DNA of 64,000 bases from Dyadobacter fermentans DSM 18053 (GTDB lineage: Bacteria > Bacteroidota > Bacteroidia > Cytophagales > Spirosomataceae). The DNA is taken from positions 6,240,501-6,304,500 of the forward strand of contig NC_013037.1 of NCBI RefSeq assembly GCF_000023125.1, in the 5' to 3' direction. Position 1 is the first letter of the stretch. Every line of letters begins with the position of its first letter. This document shows, piece after piece, positions 56,112 to 64,000 of the stretch. Both the position numbers and the translations under genes were made by a program. The notes under the pieces were generated by a model. The model was not told where the DNA came from. It worked only from the letters and a program-made list of their open reading frames with translations, and did no database searches.

Positions 56112-56756
56112 TTACCGTACCAAAGTCTCTAAACTTTTCTCGTAGTTCTGCAATTTGATGTTGAGCTCTACTTTTCGATTGAACTGCCTGCACCTAGCAA
56201 TTTGGGCTTTCAAACTCGCGATAGCCTTTTGTAGCTCCGTTCTTGTTCTCTCAGTTGTTACCAAATCAGACAAAGTCTCCTTTTGCCTTCCACTTATTTG
56301 CTGACAGATATCCAGGTAGACGGAATCAAGGCTCTTTCTTAAATTCAGAGAAAAATGTTGCTGGTCCTCGAAAATCCACGGGCTATTGAACATCCAGTCG
56401 ATCACAGCGACATCAGTATTCAAAGGATTGGGATGCTTCTGACAGGCTGATATCAATAATTCATGTCCATAGGTAGCACAGCAAATCAAGTGATACGGAA
56501 TTGCCTTATTAATGAGTTCAAGGACGACTTCAATCCCTTCTTTCTTTCTCAGTTCGAGGCTGAAAATCTGTATTTCCTGAATTTCATCTCCCGTTAAATT
56601 AATTGTATCGAAACTGAGCTTGTTTATCCATCGCATCCTCTCGATTACTTCAATTAAGAGCTTTTTTTGTTGCGATGTAGCATGTGCATCAAAAGCATTT
56701 TTGGGAATGCTCCTGCCGATCATAGTTCTTGAAGGAAGGTTAAATACATCCATCAT
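56112..56756 (-). CDS. DUF4391 domain protein of the type III restriction operon
   Basis: 214 residues. The N-terminal ~150 residues fit DUF4391: FNLPSRTMIGRSIPKNAFDA, IERMRWINKLSFDTINLTG, EIQEIQIFSLELRKKEG and NKAIPYHLICC. The C-terminal ~60 residues form a charged coiled coil (LQKAIASLKAQIARCRQFNR). The function of DUF4391 is unknown, but I recall it beside helicase and Mod/Res genes. The start ATGATGA overlaps the helicase stop. It is the last gene of the four-gene operon. A second ATG follows at once. Confidence 0.8.
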   Translation of the reverse strand: MMDVFNLPSRTMIGRSIPKNAFDAHATSQQKKLLIEVIERMRWINKLSFDTINLTGDEIQEIQIFSLELRKKEGIEVVLELINKAIPYHLICCATYGHELLISACQKHPNPLNTDVAVIDWMFNSPWIFEDQQHFSLNLRKSLDSVYLDICQQISGRQKETLSDLVTTERTRTELQKAIASLKAQIARCRQFNRKVELNIKLQNYEKSLETLVR

Positions 56757-59700
56757 TTCACGATAACAAAACTTACAAGGGTAAAATCTTCAATTCCCTT
56801 GGGCATTCCTATTGTTGCAGTTCCACCTGCTTTAAATAGGCTAAGTACCTCTTTCTCATCTCCAGTTTTCAGAATGGAACGGATACTTTTCTGCAATAAC
56901 TGGGAATAGTCGTGCATATCGCGGAAATCCCGTGTTTCCAGATTAAGCTGCTTGCAAAGTTCCTTCAACGGTTCAGTTTTGCCCTTGCAAAGTAGCCGTA
57001 GCATATCCAATGATTTCTTCGCTTCTAAATAGCCATGTAATACATTCTCATTTTCCTGAATGTACACCACGTAATACGGGGCTAATCGGTTCAGTTTATC
57101 CTTGTCTACAGAATCACTTATGTTCTTTAAAACAAAAATCACCCCGCGTTGATCGACATCACTTGCTGGCGTAACCGCATGCAATCCCAAGGGAATAGAG
57201 TCGGGATTGGGATATATTTTAACGAAATTAGCCAGATCCACCCTAAAATCATTTAATCCAAGATCAGTTATACTGACCCCTTCACGAAGATCTTCCAGGT
57301 CAACAACTTCTTCTTGCAGCCTTTTCAGTTGGATTTTTCTGTATTCCAGATCTTTCTCATCGGCATTGAGTATATTGTCATCGCCTGTGCTGGCGAGGTT
57401 ACTGATGGCCATTTTATTCTCAACGCGCTGCTTGAGATTAATATAGGCGTCCAGTGTAACGTCCGGCCAGAAATTAACCATGGTGATGGTGTCGTTCGCT
57501 GAGCCAATCCTATCAATACGACCAAACCGCTGAATGATACGAACGGGGTTCCAATGAATATCGTAATTAATCAGGTAATCACAATCCTGTAAGTTCTGGC
57601 CTTCCGAAATGCAATCTGTTGCAATCAGAATATCGATTTCTTCCTGAATATCGGGATAAATGATTGCCTTCCCTTTTGAGCGTGGGGAAAAGCAAGTCAA
57701 TAGCGTATTCAGATCAGACGGAACAGTCTTCGATGAACAAGCACGTTTTGATCCCGTGATTAGAGCGGTATTCAGGCCATACTCATTCCTAAAATAATCT
57801 TTCAGCTCTGAATAAATATAATTTGCTGTGTCTGCAAAAGCGGTAAATACGATCACTTTTTTGTTCCCGGCATTAGCCGGATTTTGGATCTTATCCACAA
57901 TAATCTTTCTAAGCTTGCCTAGCTTCAGATCACATTTCCCTCTCAGTAATTCGATTTCTTTCAGGAGTTCATTGATTACCAAGAGATCAGCAGAGAGGTC
58001 TTCCTGCCATCTTACTTTATCCATATCAGCGATATGAACTTTCACCTTGCTCCCGAAAACATTTTCCTCTTCTCCCCAATCCGGCTCCCAATCGAACTCT
58101 TCAGATGTAGGGTCTGCCGGAAGGCCTGAATACGTGTTAGCATCCCCCCGCGCAATTGCGCCTAAACCTTCTTCAATTAGCGCACGAATATTCAGGAGAG
58201 TCAGAGCAAAAGAATCGACGGAACTTTCTATTCGCTTTAAAAGATTGATGCGCATCAAGAGTTGCAAGCTCTTTTCACGGTCCCTTTGCTTGAAGGTTCC
58301 CGACTTTACGCGCTTATCATATTTCTCCGCGTAAAACGGAATTTTGCTTGGCAGAATATAATTTAAAGGTGAGTAAATAGAAAGATTCAGAAACTCTAAC
58401 CAATCGGCGATATGTTTGTAATTTAACTCCGTTCCTTCTTTTAGTGGGCTGTAAATCGAGATTGGTTTATTCCGTTGAGGAAATTTTCCGATTGCTGCTG
58501 TGTCGTAATAATTGGTTATATGTTTTCGGGACCGAGCAATCGTCAAACTGTCCAATATTTGGAAAAAATCAAAATCTAGCGCTTCCAACAGCCGGTCTGA
58601 GGTTCTTTCTTCGGTAGGTAGTTTAGACCAACTGTTGAAAGCCTGCTGTGCCCGCCGGAAGACCAGTTCGATTCCAAGGTCTGTATCCAGTTTCTCATCA
58701 ATTTGCCCTGCTGCACCCTCATAGGCCAGGGCAAGCTGATTACGCAGATCGTTAAAGCGGTTGTTGACAGGAGTGGCCGAAAGCATCAATACTTTCGTTT
58801 CAATACCCTCCTGAACAATCTTCCGAAGCAATTTTTGATAGCGGTTTTCTTTCCCTACGACTGTGTTGTTGTTACGAAAATTGTGTGATTCATCAATGAC
58901 TACCAGGCCATAGTTCCCCCAGTTAACACTTTCAAGATTCCTACCATTGCTAGTTCCTTTGTCTCGCGATAAATCTGTGTGAAACAAAACGTCGTATCGG
59001 AAGCGATCTTTACCCAAGATATTGTTTTTATCGTTGTGGCGGTAGGTGTTCCAGTTGGCCTCAAGCTTTTTAGGGCATAATACCAGAACATCTTTATTTC
59101 GCTTCTCGTAGTATTTGATAATCCCCAGAGCTGTAAAAGTTTTCCCCAGGCCCACACTGTCGGCGATGATACAGCCGTTGTACTTTTCCAGCTTGTTAAT
59201 TCCACCAATGACAGCATCCTGCTGAAAATTATACAGCCTATTCCATATGACGGTTTCTTTAAAACCGATGCTGTCATTTGGTAGATTGTCCAGCGACAAG
59301 TCACTGAGGAAGTCGCGAAAAATATTGTAGAGCGTTACAAAATAGACAAATTCCGGACTGTTCTCCTGATAAGCTCCCGCCAGATAACGGAGCACGCTTT
59401 CCGTTACTAGATCCGTATTTTCATCGTTATTCCATATCTCGTCAAACCATTCCAAATAGCCTTCGGCCATGGGGTAGTTGACTTTTGTTATCATTGAGCG
59501 ATGGCCTTTCCGGGAAGTAAAACCCAGGTCGGGAGATGTAAATCCAGCAAATCCTGAATAGGATGCACTATCTTCAGGCCCATTATCAACGTGAATCAGG
59601 CTATTCATAGGCGAATTACCAAGGGTGTTTGTTTTAAACACAGCTTTGTCCTTAACCCACTGGGCGCACTCCCGTGAGATGGCTCTCTGAGTCATCTCGT

Positions 59701-59977
59701 TTTTTAACCGTAACTCAAACTCACCACCACACAAATCAGACTCTTTCCGGATGTTCGGAATGTAAAATTCCCGCAGCTTTGGTTTAGACTTCTCCTCCAG
59801 AAAAGTGGGAGTTGTAAAAATAAACCGAAGCTCTTCAACGCTTTTCAGCTCTTTCCTTAGTGCTTCAAACGCATAGATTGAAAAAGCAGACGCTGCTACA
59901 CTTAGCTTACTACCCTTTCTGAATTCAAGCTTCAGATCGTCTCCCAGCCGACTATCTATGTTATTGAATATTTTCAT
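56753..59977 (-). CDS. SNF2-type helicase with PLD-like N-terminal domain
   Basis: 1074 residues. The N-terminal ~170 residues have a phospholipase-D-like look (KLSVAASAFSIYAFEALRKE, SGFAGFTSPDLGF) without a clear HKD catalytic motif. The SNF2 core follows: Walker A IADSVGLGKTFTALGII (near 273), LVVIDESHNFRN (near 363), LMLSATPVNNRFNDLRNQLA, then helicase C with ATDCISEGQNLQDCDYL and QRFGRIDRIGS (near 822). A ~200-residue C-terminal domain ends the protein. It lies 6 bases after res and overlaps the DUF4391 gene by 4 bases. It is likely an ATP-driven DNA translocase working with Mod and Res. Confidence 0.88.
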   Translation of the reverse strand: MKIFNNIDSRLGDDLKLEFRKGSKLSVAASAFSIYAFEALRKELKSVEELRFIFTTPTFLEEKSKPKLREFYIPNIRKESDLCGGEFELRLKNEMTQRAISRECAQWVKDKAVFKTNTLGNSPMNSLIHVDNGPEDSASYSGFAGFTSPDLGFTSRKGHRSMITKVNYPMAEGYLEWFDEIWNNDENTDLVTESVLRYLAGAYQENSPEFVYFVTLYNIFRDFLSDLSLDNLPNDSIGFKETVIWNRLYNFQQDAVIGGINKLEKYNGCIIADSVGLGKTFTALGIIKYYEKRNKDVLVLCPKKLEANWNTYRHNDKNNILGKDRFRYDVLFHTDLSRDKGTSNGRNLESVNWGNYGLVVIDESHNFRNNNTVVGKENRYQKLLRKIVQEGIETKVLMLSATPVNNRFNDLRNQLALAYEGAAGQIDEKLDTDLGIELVFRRAQQAFNSWSKLPTEERTSDRLLEALDFDFFQILDSLTIARSRKHITNYYDTAAIGKFPQRNKPISIYSPLKEGTELNYKHIADWLEFLNLSIYSPLNYILPSKIPFYAEKYDKRVKSGTFKQRDREKSLQLLMRINLLKRIESSVDSFALTLLNIRALIEEGLGAIARGDANTYSGLPADPTSEEFDWEPDWGEEENVFGSKVKVHIADMDKVRWQEDLSADLLVINELLKEIELLRGKCDLKLGKLRKIIVDKIQNPANAGNKKVIVFTAFADTANYIYSELKDYFRNEYGLNTALITGSKRACSSKTVPSDLNTLLTCFSPRSKGKAIIYPDIQEEIDILIATDCISEGQNLQDCDYLINYDIHWNPVRIIQRFGRIDRIGSANDTITMVNFWPDVTLDAYINLKQRVENKMAISNLASTGDDNILNADEKDLEYRKIQLKRLQEEVVDLEDLREGVSITDLGLNDFRVDLANFVKIYPNPDSIPLGLHAVTPASDVDQRGVIFVLKNISDSVDKDKLNRLAPYYVVYIQENENVLHGYLEAKKSLDMLRLLCKGKTEPLKELCKQLNLETRDFRDMHDYSQLLQKSIRSILKTGDEKEVLSLFKAGGTATIGMPKGIEDFTLVSFVIVK

Positions 59978-59983
59978 CCGTGA

Positions 59984-62900
59984 TTATTTCACTTGCACTA
60001 TTTCCAGCATTTGCTGGTAGTTGCTGACTTTTGAAAACTTCATCTCTTGTCCACTGATTGCTTTGAAATGTTCCCCGGCACAATGGATTTTCAGCTTTTC
60101 TATCTCGCGTAGCTCTAGGTCTGAATCCGTACCCTTGGTTTCTGCTACAAAATAGATGTGGCGGATAGTGTCCTTATCAAACACAATCGCCCAGTCAGGA
60201 CTATAATTAGCGACAGGCGTGGTAATGTAAAAACTTTTCGGAAGCTTAGCGTATACCTGAACATGGTTGCTGTTTTCCAATGCTTCGGCAAAACGTGCTT
60301 CGGTTTGTGAATCAGTAGTCAGAAAGTCATAAACATGCTTTTTCAATATTTCTGACTGCCGAATAACGGATTTGTCATTCACAAATACGGTTTTAGCATC
60401 ATGCCTGTCATCAACTTTGTGATAGACGATGTTATTGATGATCAGACTGGCCTTAACTTCATTGATTAGCTTGCTGGTTCGGGCTATAAACTCCTCTGGA
60501 TTTTTCCGGATCATCAGGAACTTGCTCGTGTCAATGCTCTTTAATATCTCGACGATGGTTTTTCGGGTAAGGTTGGTATGTTTGACAATCTCTCCAACCA
60601 CATCATATCTTGTATTTGTATAGACATCGGAATTGAGCTTCTTGTGTTGGCGGGAAGTCTCCTGAAAGGCATTCTTTTCCTGCAACTGCTCTTTCGTACT
60701 CTCCTCCAGCTCTCCGCTGCGGATTTCATACGTACGCTCCGAAATATTCAAATCTGCGTTTATCCGAATTTTGGCATCAGAAACCAGCTTTTCCGAGTTA
60801 AACTGTACTTCATAAATGGTTTTCAGGTTGATCTTATTCCAAAGCTTCTGAAATTCCTTCTTATGAAAGTTACTGTTCGTCTGAATTGTAATGCTTTGCC
60901 GGTCATTCTCAGGTTTGATGGCTTCGCCCATATAAACGGATCGTAGCAATTGATTTATGCTATCCCGAAATGCTTCCAATTGGTCAGGAAGGGGGATATT
61001 GTTTTCTTCAACCAACCTCCGTCCATCATCCGTAATTTTATCGTCATCGTCCAAAACATCCTCTTTATAAAGATACTTGTTCAACTTTTTCGCTTCTTCG
61101 AAGGTCAGGCGTTTTTGATTTCCATGCTCGTCAGTCAAAAGTTTACCAGTCAAAAATTCAACGGTCGCTTTTTGAGGTCGATCTTTTAAGGTCGCGGCAA
61201 TTTCTGATTGCAGGCCTCGGGCAAATTCTTCATAGCTTTCAGAGGCGATAATCGTCAGTTTATTGATTTCATGTACCTGCTCGCCAATGGCCTCTTCGTC
61301 CTGCCGTATGCCATGTTTATTGACCGAAAGACGCATACCGCGCCCTACTTCCTGACGGCGGCGAATGGACGCATCCGAATGCTTGAGGGTACAAATTTGA
61401 AAGACGTTCGGATTGTCCCATCCTTCTTTCAAGGCAGAATGCGAAAAAATGAAGCGGGTGGGTTCGTCAAAACTTAGCAATCGCTCCTTATCCTTCATAA
61501 TCAAGTCATAAGCGCTGATATCATCCGTCTCTTCACTTCCCCGCTTTACTAAGGGGTCAATCATTTTCCGTTGCTTATCAATGGAAAAATACCCGTTGTG
61601 CACCCTCTCTGCCGGATCACGTTGCAGATATTGATTGTAATCGGGATAGAACAGATCTAGATATTCGTTCCTTAGTTGAACGTATTCCTCCTCAAACATC
61701 TGGGCATATTCACCTAAACCAGGATTACCTTCCTTATCATAGATACGGTATTTATCTACTGTATCTATGAAGAAGAGCGATAGTACCTTGATTCCCTTGT
61801 CAAAAAGCTCTCGTTCTTTTTTTAAATGAGAACTGATCGTTTCGCGGATTTGTATTCGCCGGAATGCCTTTTCGTCCAGATCGCCAATAGCCTCTCCGGC
61901 TTCAATTATTTTCCCATTGATCACCACCCGGTTAAAATAGCCATCAACCTCCTCTAACAGCCAGTTTTTATACTGGGGCATTTCGCCGGAAAGTTCAAAC
62001 AGGTTGGCTCCTTTTTCAAGTTTCTCGCGTACCCGCCTGACGCCCGTCCCATTACGCTTTTCGTACTCCAAGACAGCAAGTGGGGGACGTGAGGTAGAAA
62101 GCTGGATTTGTTCCAGATATAGATATCCACTGGTACCCGTAGTACCTTTGATGTTGATACCTTTTACCTGGATTTTCTTTACGAGCTTCTTGTTATAGGC
62201 ATCCAGTGCATCGAGACGATATACCTTGTTATACTCAAATTTATGGGTAGCGGAATAACGGAGTGTAAAAAGCGGGTTGAAATCCTGCATACTCTCCAAG
62301 GTTTTATCGCCTTCTACCGATTGTGGTTCATCAATAATCAGAATGGGATTAGTCTGAGCGATAATCTCGATGGGCTTTCGAGTGCCGAACTGATCAAGTT
62401 CCATATAAATACGACGTGCATCTTTACCTTTAGCATTAAATGCCTGCGTATTGATGATCATCACACTAATGCGGCTATCCGACGCAAAACTCTCAATGTC
62501 CTGTGGACGAGATGAGTTATAAATAAATGGGCTAATGCGGTGTCCGTATCGCTCCTGGAAGTGGTCTTGCATCACCTGGAACGACTTATAGACCCCTTCA
62601 CGGATTGCAATACTGGGAACAACCACAATAAACTTACTCCAGCCATAAAGCTGGTGCAGTTCATACATGGTGCGGATATAGGTGTACGTTTTACCCGTTC
62701 CAGTCTCCATTTCAACGGTGAACTGATAGCCCTTTTTTACACCTTTGGGTTTTTCAAGGGATTTACTTTGAGTGATATCATTTTGCCGCTGAACCTGCTG
62801 AATGTTCTCTAGTAACTGATCTTCGGTAATCTGGATCTGCCGGTTTCGGTACCCGATCAGCTCCTCTACCTCCAGATCCATACCAAACTGACCTTTGCTT

Positions 62901-63040
62901 GCCGACCTTGCTTTGGCAATCAGTTCCTTGCTTTTTTCCAGTGTAAAACGGTTCGTTTCTCTGGGTTGCCCCAGAAAGCAGTCGGTGATGGCCTGAACAG
63001 CATCTAACTGAAAGCTTTGCTCTTTAAATTGTAGTTTCAT
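59984..63040 (-). CDS. Type III restriction enzyme Res subunit
   Basis: 1018 residues. The helicase core has Walker A VEMETGTGKTYTYIRTMYEL, motif II ILIIDEPQSVEGD (DEPQ, typical of Res) and RYSATHKFEYNKVYRLDALD; motif VI is in RRRQEVGRGMRLSVNKHG. The C-terminal endonuclease domain has PDWAIVFD followed by IYFVAETKGTDSD (near residue 955), the PD...ExK signature of type III restriction subunits. Together with Mod it cuts DNA near unmethylated, inversely oriented sites. It starts 3 bases after the mod stop. It is complete. Confidence 0.94.
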   Translation of the reverse strand: MKLQFKEQSFQLDAVQAITDCFLGQPRETNRFTLEKSKELIAKARSASKGQFGMDLEVEELIGYRNRQIQITEDQLLENIQQVQRQNDITQSKSLEKPKGVKKGYQFTVEMETGTGKTYTYIRTMYELHQLYGWSKFIVVVPSIAIREGVYKSFQVMQDHFQERYGHRISPFIYNSSRPQDIESFASDSRISVMIINTQAFNAKGKDARRIYMELDQFGTRKPIEIIAQTNPILIIDEPQSVEGDKTLESMQDFNPLFTLRYSATHKFEYNKVYRLDALDAYNKKLVKKIQVKGINIKGTTGTSGYLYLEQIQLSTSRPPLAVLEYEKRNGTGVRRVREKLEKGANLFELSGEMPQYKNWLLEEVDGYFNRVVINGKIIEAGEAIGDLDEKAFRRIQIRETISSHLKKERELFDKGIKVLSLFFIDTVDKYRIYDKEGNPGLGEYAQMFEEEYVQLRNEYLDLFYPDYNQYLQRDPAERVHNGYFSIDKQRKMIDPLVKRGSEETDDISAYDLIMKDKERLLSFDEPTRFIFSHSALKEGWDNPNVFQICTLKHSDASIRRRQEVGRGMRLSVNKHGIRQDEEAIGEQVHEINKLTIIASESYEEFARGLQSEIAATLKDRPQKATVEFLTGKLLTDEHGNQKRLTFEEAKKLNKYLYKEDVLDDDDKITDDGRRLVEENNIPLPDQLEAFRDSINQLLRSVYMGEAIKPENDRQSITIQTNSNFHKKEFQKLWNKINLKTIYEVQFNSEKLVSDAKIRINADLNISERTYEIRSGELEESTKEQLQEKNAFQETSRQHKKLNSDVYTNTRYDVVGEIVKHTNLTRKTIVEILKSIDTSKFLMIRKNPEEFIARTSKLINEVKASLIINNIVYHKVDDRHDAKTVFVNDKSVIRQSEILKKHVYDFLTTDSQTEARFAEALENSNHVQVYAKLPKSFYITTPVANYSPDWAIVFDKDTIRHIYFVAETKGTDSDLELREIEKLKIHCAGEHFKAISGQEMKFSKVSNYQQMLEIVQVK

Positions 63041-63043
63041 ACT

Positions 63044-64000
63044 TTAAATCACACGCATTTCAGTATCAGGGCTCAATTGCTTCAACAACTGGCGAACATT
63101 TTCCTTTGCTGTATCATCTTTGAAACTCTGGTCCCGAAACACAATTCGCAGCGGTTTATAGGATGCTATTTCCTTTGCAAAGGCCTCATCTATTCCCTTA
63201 TCGAAACAGGCTAGCAATGAGTCCTGGGCAACGCGGAACACCTTTTTATCAAGTACAAACAGTTGCTCAATCTTATAGGAAAGCGGCAAGCCCCAGTCCA
63301 GCATTACTTGGGCTAATAGATCATCAGCCGTACGATCAGGTTTGATATTGTCTGTAAATATGTCCATTTGATCCTGTTGATAATCCTGCGGACGGTAATA
63401 TACATCTTGCATATTACTGGAATCTAAGCGGAATGCACGAAAACCTATGTCTGGTCGTTTCTCGCTCCGATCCCTAAAATCCAGTTCTGCCGTTCTCTTT
63501 TGATCGTACTGTTCGCCCAGCGCTTTTCCTACTTGTCGGATGCGTTCCCTGCCTATCTGACAAATATCTGTGTACCCGTTAATGTATGCTCCCGATTCAT
63601 TAGGAGTTGGTTCTGGAAGTTGCACCATGATGAATTTTCGATGCGAGTTTTCACTACTGTTTGAATCTAGAATGGCATGCGCCATTGACGCCGAACCTGC
63701 AAAAAAATCAAGCACAATATCATCTGGGCCTAAGTTTGCCACTCGAATTAAGTGTTTCAAAAGCCGTAATGGTTTAGGGTTACTAAAAATCTTTGGGCCT
63801 ATTAACTTAGCTAATTCTTGTCCACCATCTCGATTTCTACCGTGTATATTCTCAACTAAAAGACTTCTAGGGGTAACTCCATCAAGAGACTCCCAAGTAC
63901 GTGTATAGACCCTCCACTCTCCGGTTTTTTTATCCCTATGAAATTCTATCTCACTTTTTTCCGTTTCAATTTTGTCCTTGCTCCATCTCCAAATTGTTGT
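63044..64000 (-). CDS. Type III DNA methyltransferase Mod, 5' part outside window
   Basis: The frame is open from the stop at 63044 to the right edge (319 codons seen). The visible part starts TIWRWSKDKIETEKSE, then FSNPKPLRLLKHLIRVANLG and SAM-binding motif I IVLDFFAGSASMAHAIL, then RKFIMVQLPEP and the C-terminal Mod domain (EQLFVLDKKVFRVAQDSLLA). The order, with motif I near the C-terminus, fits beta-class N6-adenine methyltransferases, whose DPPY motif would be upstream of the window. It methylates the recognition site of the Mod-Res enzyme and is the first visible gene of the four-gene operon. Confidence 0.92.
   Translation of the reverse strand, partial: TTIWRWSKDKIETEKSEIEFHRDKKTGEWRVYTRTWESLDGVTPRSLLVENIHGRNRDGGQELAKLIGPKIFSNPKPLRLLKHLIRVANLGPDDIVLDFFAGSASMAHAILDSNSSENSHRKFIMVQLPEPTPNESGAYINGYTDICQIGRERIRQVGKALGEQYDQKRTAELDFRDRSEKRPDIGFRAFRLDSSNMQDVYYRPQDYQQDQMDIFTDNIKPDRTADDLLAQVMLDWGLPLSYKIEQLFVLDKKVFRVAQDSLLACFDKGIDEAFAKEIASYKPLRIVFRDQSFKDDTAKENVRQLLKQLSPDTEMRVI

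Noticed and set aside
48375..64000. CRISPR array or insertion sequence within the island
   Set aside because: I looked for regularly spaced repeats and for transposase motifs and found none.

Overview
The window is chromosomal DNA of a Bacteroidota bacterium of the order Cytophagales, most likely a Dyadobacter-like member of the Spirosomataceae. This rests on a type IX secretion sorting domain, a PorD (DUF4835) protein, a large TonB-dependent receptor, promoters of the Bacteroidota type (TTG about 19-22 bp before TAnnTTTG), weak ribosome binding sites, and the order bamD - rpoZ - coaBC - porD - recN. No database search was possible, so names rest on motifs and remembered families.

Regions. 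(1) 1-7.4 kb, minus strand: a CheB-CheR-multi-PAS sensor gene with two lesions, a stand-alone CheB methylesterase, a DUF4142 lipoprotein and a tandem receiver protein. (2) 7.4-13.4 kb: a secreted GH36-like alpha-galactosidase, divergent from the oxidative pentose phosphate operon gnd-zwf-pgl. (3) 13.5-17.5 kb: a small membrane protein with an SPFH protein, and an ABC transporter operon with a YtrA-type GntR regulator and a probable operator at its promoter. (4) 17.6-20.5 kb: a probable molybdenum cofactor maturation operon (nucleotidyltransferase, XdhC, cysteine desulfurase). (5) 20.7-22.2 kb: a decayed dabA gene (inorganic carbon transporter subunit). (6) 22.4-31.1 kb: peroxiredoxin, TonB receptor, a lone MCP-type sensor half, htpG and several small envelope proteins. 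(7) 31.2-48 kb: a core cluster of rho, coaX, an outer membrane protein, lptC, SCO1 with cytochrome c, recN, porD, coaBC, rpoZ, bamD, an LptA-like protein and tilS.

(8) 48.3 kb to the right edge is an accessory island. A tRNA-Ser(UGA) gene is followed by a tyrosine recombinase and then by genes that are clearly richer in A and T than the core. All the long island genes after the integrase lie on the minus strand. They form two modules. One is a pair: an SF2 helicase with a putative C-terminal nuclease domain, plus an ABC/SMC-class ATPase. I cannot match this pair to a named defence system. The other is a tightly packed four-gene operon: type III Mod, type III Res, a SNF2-type helicase with a PLD-like N-terminus, and a DUF4391 protein. 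The far end of the island and the 5' part of mod lie outside the window.

The helicase-nuclease/ATPase pair is the best candidate for an undescribed system. The next most useful observations are the two interrupted genes (CheB-CheR-PAS and dabA), the YtrA-like operator, and three 25-bp tandem repeats before an outer membrane protein gene.
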